A stretch of 64,000 bases of DNA from Verrucomicrobiota bacterium (GTDB lineage: Bacteria; Verrucomicrobiota; Verrucomicrobiia; Limisphaerales; UBA9464). Both the position numbers and the translations under genes were made by a program. Shown here piece by piece: positions 1 through 7,205 of the stretch. The notes beneath the pieces are model-generated. The model did no database searches. It was not told the DNA's origin and saw only the letters and a program-made list of their open reading frames with translations. The DNA lies in assembly GCA_947454705.1 (NCBI GenBank), contig CANGKZ010000004.1:62001-126000 (forward strand), in the 5' to 3' direction. The number at the start of each line of letters is the position of its first letter. The first letter of the stretch is position 1.

Positions 1-1596
1 GGTGTGTTTGCCTTCCTCGACCTTCTTGAGGTCCCAGGTGTAGGTGAGCGTGACACTTTGTCCCGCGGGGATTGCCGGGGTTACGAGGGTGGTAAGGAGT
101 TGCTTGCCGTCGGTGATCTTGGTGGTGGAGGCCGCCGCACTGCCGGGCCCCGTGTTGGCGACGAAGACCTTGATCGTGGCGGTCTTGGCATTCTTGGAGT
201 CGTCATTGTCACTGCCCTTGCCCTTACCCTTGCTGCTGGCCGGGGTCTTCTTCGGATCCGGGGTGATGGTCAGTCCGGTGATTTGCAGGTCGGGCTTGCC
301 GCCTGCGAGTCGGGCGTAGAAGACGTGGACGCTGCCGTCAGCCGTGGTGGAGGTGCCGGCGATCGCGGTGCCGGTGATCTGGTCGGCGGAGCTCATGGAT
401 CCTCCAAGAGTGCCAAGATCCTGCGCTCCGTTCACGGAATCCCACAGGAATGCGCGTCGACTCTGGAAGTCATTGAAATAGGAGTAGCCCACCACCTCTC
501 CACGACTGTTGATGGAGGTTGGGATGTAGTAGCCGGAGCCGGGGATACCCAGGTAGCGCTTTCCGTTGATGGCGTCCCAGATGTAGCCGCCGCCGATACT
601 ATCATATCCCGTGACCTGTCCTGAGTCTCCGACTGACGCGATAGCAAGGTAGTCGCCTAGAAAGGTGATCGTATCGGCGTCCGTATCGATGACCATCATG
701 CCGAGGAACATGTCCCAAGCCACCACGGTTTTCCCGTTTCTGCTGATCACGCTGATCTGAGCAAACGTGAATTGCTTGTCGGCCGGGAGGGCGATAAAGC
801 GTCCGCCCCGGATGATATCCCAAACGAACACACCGGAAGCTCCCGTGACTGTTTCCCGCGCAAGGGCGGCGACGACGCCGGATGGGCTGATCACTTCGCG
901 TTGGGTTGAATTCCACGCGGGATTCAAATCCGACGAAATGCTTCTCAGCCCGCCAGCGGCGTCCCAGACGATGAATTGTGAATCTCCCGATGGAAGATTG
1001 CTTTCACCCACCACAAGCCCCGAATCACTAATTCCCGAGGCAAAGGTGTTCATCCCTCCGAGGTTGCCAATGTCCCGAAATCCCGCCACCGGATCCCAAA
1101 CGAATCCTCCGCCGTTTCCGGAGGGGGTGCTGAACACCCCGACGACTTGTCCCTGAGAATTCACCTGACTGGCATAGATCCAGTCCACGCCTGCGGGCCT
1201 GATAACGGTGGTCCCCGTGGTGGTGCTCCACACAAACGGATAATCGGTGGACAGTTCCGGTGCGCTGGCTTGGCCGAGCACCATCCCTGTCGCGCTGATG
1301 GAGTACGCGTTCACGGATCCGCCACTGAACCCCAAAATTGGTTTCCATCCCAGGGATTCAGTCCAGCTGTAGCTGAGAGTGGCTCCATACGGAGCGATAC
1401 TTGGATCGAACGAGGAGCTGATCAGCGTTCCCGAGGCACTGAGCAGGGGGGAGGTATTCGGTGTGAATCCACCCACGCTTCCAAGGTCGATCAGAATGGG
1501 AAGTGCGGCATGAACGGCCGCGTTGAGAGAAAGAGCGATGAATGCTGCGATCGGCAGCGAACGACGGGAAGGATGCGTTGGTAGGGGACTGATCAA
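1..1596 (-). CDS. Secreted HAF-repeat/CARDB protein, copy 1 (C-terminus beyond window)
   Basis: The minus-strand frame stays open from here to the window edge, so about 532 codons are visible and the C-terminus is missing. A hydrophobic segment (IAAFIALSLNAAVHA) gives a signal peptide. It is followed by many imperfect repeats of the type 'VWD..NG..DLGTLGG....A..I...G.VVG', typical of HAF-family extracellular repeats. The visible end is a Lys/Ser-rich linker and a CARDB-like beta-sandwich (VKVFVANTGPGS; LTYTWDLKKVEEG). A TTG start is chosen because no ATG or GTG fits before the signal peptide; no Shine-Dalgarno is seen. It is a tandem paralogue of the gene at 2029-3725. Likely a secreted or surface protein of unknown role. 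Confidence 0.8.
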   Translation of the reverse strand, partial: MISPLPTHPSRRSLPIAAFIALSLNAAVHAALPILIDLGSVGGFTPNTSPLLSASGTLISSSFDPSIAPYGATLSYSWTESLGWKPILGFSGGSVNAYSISATGMVLGQASAPELSTDYPFVWSTTTGTTVIRPAGVDWIYASQVNSQGQVVGVFSTPSGNGGGFVWDPVAGFRDIGNLGGMNTFASGISDSGLVVGESNLPSGDSQFIVWDAAGGLRSISSDLNPAWNSTQREVISPSGVVAALARETVTGASGVFVWDIIRGGRFIALPADKQFTFAQISVISRNGKTVVAWDMFLGMMVIDTDADTITFLGDYLAIASVGDSGQVTGYDSIGGGYIWDAINGKRYLGIPGSGYYIPTSINSRGEVVGYSYFNDFQSRRAFLWDSVNGAQDLGTLGGSMSSADQITGTAIAGTSTTADGSVHVFYARLAGGKPDLQITGLTITPDPKKTPASSKGKGKGSDNDDSKNAKTATIKVFVANTGPGSAAASTTKITDGKQLLTTLVTPAIPAGQSVTLTYTWDLKKVEEGKHT

Positions 1597-1621
1597 TGCG
1601 TTTGAATGGGAATCCGAATGA

Positions 1622-1815
1622 AGGGTTGGTGCTTGGTTCAACCCGCGACTCCAGCGCGAAGTGTACCAAGATTGGAATTCACTCCTGACGGTACGAAACG
1701 CGGCAATTCCCCAACTCCGGAATCGCATCCGTGCAATCGAATTGAGCCCGGGCTCGTGCGATGGAGCCCTGGGTCCATGTTGATGGAGCCGGGCCTCCAT
1801 GCCGCGCGATGCGTG
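1622..1815 (-). repeat. Palindrome-rich leader upstream of copy 1
   Basis: This non-coding stretch matches 3745-3925 upstream of the second copy. The shared parts are a block ending CCAATCTTGGTACACTT on the minus strand and a cluster of small palindromes: GAGCCCGGGCTC at 1744-1755, ATGGAGCCCTGGGTCCAT at 1761-1778 and ATGGAGCCGGGCCTCCAT at 1783-1800. The two copies are not conserved in the same reading frame relative to the gene, so the similarity points to a duplicated promoter/leader or a repeat rather than coding sequence. Confidence 0.6.
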
Positions 1816-1902
1816 GCTACGGCGTAAGGCAAAAGACAAAGATCCGAATTCACCCGAAAGCATCGGTTCAACTTCACCCGAGCAAACGTTCTCCCCCCAT
1901 TT

Positions 1903-1937
1903 GCTCCTCTCTGCGCCTCCGAGCCTCTGCGGTTCAA
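1903..1937. repeat. 'CTCTGCGGTTC' interspersed repeat
   Basis: The sequence resembles the repeat at 25171-25201 (cgcctctgcggttc) and, inverted, that at 24981-25020. It belongs to the degenerate 'AACCGCAGAGACGCAGAG' family scattered between genes of this window. No gene is seen between 1816 and 2028. Confidence 0.5.
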
Positions 1938-1949
1938 CTCCATCGAGAT

Positions 1950-1997
1950 GAGGGAAAACAAGAACACCGCCCCCGTCGGCGCAGACAGGGGCGGTGC
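1950..1997 (-). terminator. Intrinsic terminator of the copy 2 HAF/CARDB gene
   Basis: The arms CACCGCCCC (1965-1973) and GGGGCGGTG (1988-1996) form a 9-bp GC stem. On the minus strand the stem is followed by TTCTTGTTTTCCC. It lies about 30 nt beyond the stop of the minus-strand gene ending at 2029. Confidence 0.75.
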
Positions 1998-2028
1998 GGA
2001 ATCGATCCAGGAGAACTGTCGGAAAAAC

Positions 2029-3725
2029 TCAGTCTTCCTTGATCGTAAACGTGGTCTTGAACGTGTTGTTGGTCTCGTTGGTTTCGGTCACCTGCGCAGC
2101 CGAATCGGCCGTTGCGGTGAGGGTGTGTTTACCCTCCTCGACCTTCTTGAGATCCCAGGTGTAGGTGAGCGTGACACTCTGACCCGCCGGGATCGCAGGG
2201 GTGGCCAGCGTGGTCAGCAACTTCTTGCCATCGACGATCTTGGTGCTGGAGGCCACCGCATTGCCGCTGCCTTGGTTGGCAACGAAGACTTTGACGGTCG
2301 CAGTCTTGGCATTCTTGGAGTCGTCGTTGTCCTTCTCCGAGCCCTTGCCTTTGCCCTTGTTGCTGGCCGGGGTTTTCTTGGGATCGGGGGTGACGGTGAA
2401 TCCGGTGATTTGCAGGTCGGGTTTGCCTCCGTCCAATTTGCCGTAGAAGACGTGCGTGTTGCCGTCGGCCACTTTGGAGGTGCCCGCGATCATCGTGTCG
2501 TTGATTTGCCAGGCGAAGCTTTCATCTCCCCCCAGAGTGCCCAGTTTCTGCAACCCGTTCACATCGTCCCAGAGGAATGCCTGCGGCGGACCGCCGGCGG
2601 TTGGAAATAAGTATCCCACCACCTGACCACGGCTATTGACCGATGTGGGTACACAGTAGTTGTCGATGTCGCCGATCTGGCGCTTCCCATTGACTGAATC
2701 CCAGACGAAGCCGCCGTTGTTGTCCGTGCTGATCACATGTCCGCCGTCCCCGGGAGGCCTAAGATCGTTGCCGAATCCGAGCAAAGAGATGGTCCCGTTG
2801 ACGGTGTCGATGGCCATCGTGCCACCGAACATATCCCATGCCACCGCGATGGTTCCGGATGCGTTGATTCCAACAATTCGGGGTCCACCCATCAAAGCCA
2901 CTCCACTTGGAATCTCGATGAATCGCCCCCCCCGCGAATTGCGTCCCAGACAAAAAAGCCTCGGCCTCCAGAAGTTGCCGAATTGCCGGGTGCGACGACG
3001 ACACCGGAGCGTCCGATCACCGGGTTGTTGACGTTGTTTGCGATCCCCGCCGAAATGTCCCGAATCCCGTTCACCGAATCCCAGATGAAGCAATATGCGG
3101 CATTTGAATCCGAAACGGCATTGCCGGCTACGAGCCCGCTGTCACTGATTCCGGTGGCAATGGCTTGTCGATGCCCGGGGGGTAGGGGGCCAACATCCTG
3201 AAATCCAACGGACGGATCCCAGACGTATCCGCTCATTGAGAAATTATTGTTTGGATCGTAGTAGTAGCCGACGACTTGACTGCGGACGTTCAGGTCAAAC
3301 GAGGCCAACTGGTCAATACCGGGCGGAGCAATATCCACCGGACTGGTATTGAGCGAGCCAAGGAACAAGTGATAAGTCGCGTCGCCTGGAAGCGAGGAGA
3401 GTCCAACGAAAGTTCCCTGCGAGTTGATCCGGTCAACGGAAACATAGTTTCCTCCCAGGCCGGAGATCTGCCGCAATCCGGTGGTTTCGCTCCAGATGAA
3501 GGGAATTGTCCGACCATAAGGCCCAAATCCCGGATCGTCGGCGGAACAAGTGATCACTCCCGAGGCACTCAGGAGGACATCTCGAGATGGAGTGACCCCG
3601 TTGGCACTACCAAGGTCGATGAGGCTGGGAGGTGCGGCGTGAACGCACGCGTTGAGGGACAGGGCAATGAATGCTGCGATCGTCTGCGCACGAGGGGAAC
3701 GCAGGTTGGGGAGAGGAAGGTTCAT
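2029..3725 (-). pseudogene. Secreted HAF-repeat/CARDB protein, copy 2, frameshifted at a G8 tract
   Basis: Two overlapping minus-strand frames together reproduce the architecture of copy 1: signal peptide (MNLPLPN...IAAFIALSLNACVHA), HAF repeats, a Lys/Ser/Asp-rich linker and a CARDB-like domain ending TFTIKED. The first frame ends just after VWDAIRGGGDSS; the second picks up at RFIEIPSG. The break is a run of 8 C on the plus strand at 2926-2933 (G8 in the gene). Copy 1 reads IRGGRFIAL across the same site with only four G, and one more or two fewer G would restore a product of about 565 residues. Either phase variation, a real mutation or a sequencing indel. ATG at 3725 chosen because it opens the signal peptide. 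Confidence 0.8.
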
Positions 3726-3744
3726 AAGGGGTTTTATCAGTCCG

Positions 3745-3925
3745 AATGAAGGGTTGAACTTGGTTTCAACTGCGACCTTGAGCGCAAAGTGTACCAAGAT
3801 TGGAAATCCCCTCCGGACGATCCAAAACGCAGCGATTCCTCAGCTCCGGTATGGATTTAGCGCGATCGAGTAGAGCTGGGGCTCAATTTTGATGGAGCCT
3901 GGACTCCATGCCGCGTCGCGCGCGG
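3745..3925 (-). repeat. Palindrome-rich leader upstream of copy 2
   Basis: Second copy of the conserved leader described at 1622-1815. It contains GAGCTGGGGCTC (3873-3884) and the hairpin ATGGAGCCTGGACTCCAT (3892-3909), plus the block around TTGGTACACTTTGCG (minus strand, near 3797). It probably holds the promoter of copy 2, but no -35/-10 pair can be assigned with confidence. Confidence 0.55.
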
Positions 3926-4023
3926 ACAAGGCGAAAGGAGAAAGGCGAAAGGAACGGAAGGCTACCAATCCAAGAACCGCGGTCCAAAGGCAACGCCCCA
4001 CCGAACCCTCGCTCGTGAGAATG

Positions 4024-4171
4024 AAAATAGCCCAGGCCTTGAGGCCTGGGGGCAAGGGATGCGCGTTTCATCGAGTCCCGGAGGGGACGACAGAGGGTTG
4101 CTTCTGTCGTCCCGATGGGACTCGTTCCGTGTTTGGGCGGGATCCCAGGCCTGAAGGCCCGGGCCATTTTC
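4024..4171. repeat. 148-bp cruciform-like palindromic element
   Basis: Three nested hairpins lie inside terminal inverted repeats. The ends read AAAATAGCCCAGGCC and GGCCCGGGCCATTTT. Hairpin 1 is CCCAGGCCTTGAGGCCTGGG (4031-4050). The central hairpin pairs CGAGTCCC plus GGGACGACAGA (4072-4094) with TCTGTCGTCCC plus GGGACTCG (4102-4124). Hairpin 3 is around CCAGGCCTGAAGGCCCGG (4145-4162). No protein is encoded. Downstream at 4230-4285 a degenerate 'GATCTGCGATC' repeat fills the rest of the gap to the next gene. Confidence 0.75.
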
Positions 4172-4362
4172 AATGGATTCCCGGTCGGGTCGCACTCGGG
4201 CGTGTTTCCTCACACCCATTAGCGCATCCAGCATCCTCCGATCGATCTGCGATCTGCGATCTTCGAGTCGCGATCTCCCCGGTCGCTTTGTCGGCCATGC
4301 GCGAGAATCCGCTTGCCCCGTGTCGGGTCGGACGCTGTGCTTTCCGCGAACCCCTTGCCGCA

Positions 4363-5235
4363 ATGAAACTCTCACGCCGCTCCGCATTGACCACCGCCGC
4401 TTCCGCCGTCGCCGCCACCGCGGCCGCCTCGCTCGAAACCCGCCTCGGTGCCGCCGATGCCGCATCGGGATCCAAGGGCCGGGTGAACCACTCGGTGTGC
4501 AAATGGTGCTATCCCAAGGTGGGCCTCGAAGACCTCGCGATCGCCGGCAAGGCGTTCGGACTTCGCTCCATCGAACTGCTCGAAGTGGGCGAAATTCCCA
4601 CGGTGCAAAAACACGGCCTGACCTGCGCCATGGTCAGCGGCATTCCGGGTGGAATCACCAAGGGACTCAACCGCCTTGAGAACCACGACAAGATCGCCGA
4701 GTGGTTCGAAGCCACAGCGCCCAAGGTCATGAACCTCGGATGCGAGAACATCATCTGCTTCTCCGGCAACCGCGCCGGTCAGTCCGATGAAGAAGGCATC
4801 AAAAACTGCACCATCGGCCTAAAGCGTCTCCTGCCCATTGCGGAGAAGAACAAGGTCACGCTGGTGATGGAGCTCCTGAACTCCAAGGTGAACCACGCCG
4901 ACTATCAGTGCGACCTCTCCAAGTGGGGCGTGGCGCTGTGCGAATCCGTGGGAAGCGAGCGCTTCAAGCTGCTCTACGACATCTACCACATGCAGATCAT
5001 GGAGGGCGACGTGATCGCCACCATCAAGAAGCACCACAAATGGTTCGCCCACTACCACACGGGCGGCGTGCCGGGACGTCACGAGATCGACGAGAGCCAG
5101 GAGCTCTACTATCCCGCCATCATGCAGGCCATCGTGGCCACCGGCTTCAAGGGCCACGTGGCCCAGGAGTTCATCCCGGCCCGCACCGACGTCATCGCCT
5201 CGCTCAAGCAGGGCGTGACGATCTGCGACGTGTAA
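4363..5235 (+). CDS. Hydroxypyruvate isomerase-like TIM-barrel protein, Tat-exported
   Basis: Encodes 290 aa. The N-terminus SRRSALTTAASAVAATAAA is a twin-arginine signal, so the protein is probably exported folded. The mature part matches the xylose-isomerase-like / hydroxypyruvate isomerase (Hyi) family: VCKWCYP near the start, acidic metal-ligand candidates in VMELLNS, LYDIYHMQ and AQEFIP, and an HYHTGGVPGRHE segment characteristic of Hyi. Known members interconvert hydroxypyruvate and tartronate semialdehyde, but Tat-exported PVC homologues are mostly uncharacterised, so the substrate is open. An open frame extends upstream to 3889 through the palindromic repeat; ATG 4363 is chosen because it opens the Tat signal. 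Confidence 0.85.
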   Translation: MKLSRRSALTTAASAVAATAAASLETRLGAADAASGSKGRVNHSVCKWCYPKVGLEDLAIAGKAFGLRSIELLEVGEIPTVQKHGLTCAMVSGIPGGITKGLNRLENHDKIAEWFEATAPKVMNLGCENIICFSGNRAGQSDEEGIKNCTIGLKRLLPIAEKNKVTLVMELLNSKVNHADYQCDLSKWGVALCESVGSERFKLLYDIYHMQIMEGDVIATIKKHHKWFAHYHTGGVPGRHEIDESQELYYPAIMQAIVATGFKGHVAQEFIPARTDVIASLKQGVTICDV

Positions 5236-5251
5236 TCGGGCTGCGGAGTTT

Positions 5252-5402
5252 GAACCGCAGATCAACGCAGATAGACGCAGATGCTGAGAGAAATGAGCCG
5301 GTGGAACTGCGGCGGGAACCCTTTCTGAGTGGGTGAGTCTCAGCTTCTCCGATTCCGCGCATCTGAATCTGCGTTCATCCGCGTTTATCTGCGGTTGTGA
5401 TC
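5252..5402. repeat. Inverted 'AACCGCAGATNNACGCAGAT' repeat pair
   Basis: The left arm (5252-5282) reads gaaccgcagatcaacgcag followed by atagacgcagat. The right arm (5367-5396) is its inverted counterpart, ending atctgcggttg. About 85 nt separate them and contain a small gctgag/ctcagc hairpin. This is a common degenerate intergenic repeat type in PVC-like genomes. Nothing coding is seen between 5236 and 5483. Confidence 0.65.
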
Positions 5403-5483
5403 TCTCTCGTCAGATTTCTGGTGAGTTGAGCCGAAGATCTGCGCGGGTATTGCGCGTCGAATTGTGCTCTCCTGTCCGCACCT

Positions 5484-6926
5484 GTGGCTGATTCCAATTC
5501 CAACTCAAACAGTAGCACCAGTTCCTCCGATTCCCGGATCGCGTCGCGGATGCGCGCGGCCGGTCAGACCGAGGCGGCGCTTCACGGATTTCTCGGTGCA
5601 GTTGCGCGTGTGCGACGCGGCGAACGTGGGTTCCTGCCCGAGTCGGCGATCGACCCCGTGGAATCCCTCCCGCGGTTGGAGGCACTGCAGTCGGCACAGA
5701 CCGCCGTTTCGGACGAATCGCTGCTGCGCGAGCTCGTGGTGTTCAAGCTGAACGGCGGCCTCGGCACGGGCATGGGGCTCGATGGACCGAAGTCCCTCGT
5801 GCCGGTGCGCGACGGGGCCACGTTCCTGGATTTCATCCTGCAACAGATCGGGCATTTGCGAAGCCGAACTGGGACCGATGTGCCGGCGTTCTGCCTGATG
5901 AACAGTTCGGCCACCCAGCGCCAGACGCGTGAGTTCCTCTCGCAGCGTCCGGAGCTTGGCGACCCCGCTTCGCTCGAGTTTCTCCAGAGCGCTGTCCCGA
6001 AATTGGATCCCACCACGCTGGAGCCGGTGTCCTGGCCCGCGGATCCGGAGATGGAATGGTGTCCGCCGGGGCACGGGGATTTTTATCCGTCGCTGTTTTC
6101 GTGCGGGCTGCTCGATCGCCTGCTGGCCCGCGGGATCCGTTACGCCTTTGTCTCCAATTCCGACAACCTCGGAGCCACGGTCGATGCGGCATTGCTGCGT
6201 TATTTTGCAGAAGGCGGTTTTCCGTTTTTGATGGAAGTGGCCGAGCGGACCGCTGCGGATCGCAAGGGTGGGCATCTCGCCCGGTCGCGCACTGCGGAGC
6301 GGCTGCTTCTGCGGGAATCGGCCCAGTGCCCGAAGGAGGACGAGGCCGCGTTCCAGGACATTGCGCGCCACCGGTTCTTTAACACCAACAACCTCTGGAT
6401 CCGGCTCGATGCGGTTCGCGAGGCGCTCATGGCGCAGGGGGGGACTCTGGCCCTGCCGTTGATTACCAATGTGAAGACGGTGGATCCACGCGATGCCAAA
6501 TCACCGAAAGTGCTGCAGTTGGAATCGGCGATGGGTGCGGCCATTGGGGAGTTCGACGGGGCCACGGCGGTGGTGGTTCCGCGTTCGCGATTTGCCCCGG
6601 TGAAGGCCACGGCCGATTTGCTGGCGTTGCGGTCCGATGTGTACCGGGTGACCGAAGATCATCGGCTGGTGCTGATCGAATCGCGCGCTGGTCAACCTCC
6701 GGTGGTGGACCTCGATGGAGAGCACTACAAGCTGCTGTCCGATTTCGAAACGTTGTTCCCGGGTGGCGTGCCGTCGTTGCGGGATTGCGATTCCCTCCAA
6801 GTGCGCGGGCGCGTGGAATTTCGCCCGGGAGTGATTTGTCGCGGCAAGGTGGAGTTCGTCCGCGCGTCCGCCGGTGTCGGAATTGTGGAGCCCGGAGTGT
6901 ATGTGAATCAGCGCGTGGAGGTGTGA
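5484..6926 (+). CDS. UTP--glucose-1-phosphate uridylyltransferase (UDPGP family)
   Basis: Encodes 480 aa of the eukaryote-like UDPGP family, which makes UDP-sugars (typically UDP-glucose) from UTP and sugar-1-phosphate. The nucleotide-binding signature VVFKLNGGLGTGMGLDGPKS is near residues 89-108. Further family motifs are FVSNSDNLGATVD in the middle, FFNTNNLW with a nearby LPLITNVKTVDP, and a C-terminal left-handed beta-helix-like tail (GRVEFRPGVICRGKVEF). The GTG at 5484 gives a Ser/Asn-rich leader; ATG 5550 (residue 23) is a credible alternative. It could use another sugar-1-phosphate such as GlcNAc-1-P, since UDPGP enzymes differ in specificity. Confidence 0.88.
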   Translation: MADSNSNSNSSTSSSDSRIASRMRAAGQTEAALHGFLGAVARVRRGERGFLPESAIDPVESLPRLEALQSAQTAVSDESLLRELVVFKLNGGLGTGMGLDGPKSLVPVRDGATFLDFILQQIGHLRSRTGTDVPAFCLMNSSATQRQTREFLSQRPELGDPASLEFLQSAVPKLDPTTLEPVSWPADPEMEWCPPGHGDFYPSLFSCGLLDRLLARGIRYAFVSNSDNLGATVDAALLRYFAEGGFPFLMEVAERTAADRKGGHLARSRTAERLLLRESAQCPKEDEAAFQDIARHRFFNTNNLWIRLDAVREALMAQGGTLALPLITNVKTVDPRDAKSPKVLQLESAMGAAIGEFDGATAVVVPRSRFAPVKATADLLALRSDVYRVTEDHRLVLIESRAGQPPVVDLDGEHYKLLSDFETLFPGGVPSLRDCDSLQVRGRVEFRPGVICRGKVEFVRASAGVGIVEPGVYVNQRVEV

Positions 6927-6937
6927 GCCGGGGGCGG

Positions 6938-7182
6938 TTGAAAAGTTGAAGTGTTGAAGAGTTGAAGAGGAGCGAGGTGCGCTTCTCACGGGTATGGAGT
7001 ACCGCGTTTACGCGGCTCTGCTGTTCGACGGTAATTCCAACCAAGGTGTGAAATTCAATCTCTTGGCTCCCCTGCCACACGCTTCCCCGAACCGTCTGAA
7101 GACGGGACTCCAAACGAATTCGGACGTCTTCGCGAAAACCGCGAATTACCCTTCAACGCTTCAACCTTTCAACCCTTCAACC
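6938..7182. repeat. Interspersed repeat R1, copy 1, with TTGAA-repeat flanks
   Basis: The core at 6996-7118 starts GGAGTACCGCGTTTACGCGG and ends CGTCTGAAGACGGGACTCC. Both ends are small hairpins (CCGCGTTTACGCGG; CCGTCTGAAGACGG). A second copy, inverted and with a different middle, lies at 19443-19570. The core is flanked by imperfect tandem copies of GTTGAAG/N (6938-6968) and by the reverse type CTTCAAC (7149-7182). No gene is seen between 6927 and 7205. Confidence 0.75.
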
Positions 7183-7205
7183 GCTTTCGCCTCCGGCCCC
7201 CGGCC

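Noticed and set aside
3780-3800. A sigma-54-like -24/-12 promoter in TTGGTACACTTTGCGC before HAF copy 2.
   Set aside because: The GG-to-GC spacing is about 10 nt, shorter than the required 12.
3889-4362. The upstream extension of the hydroxypyruvate isomerase-like frame.
   Set aside because: It crosses the palindromic repeat and lacks protein features; the Tat signal begins at 4363.
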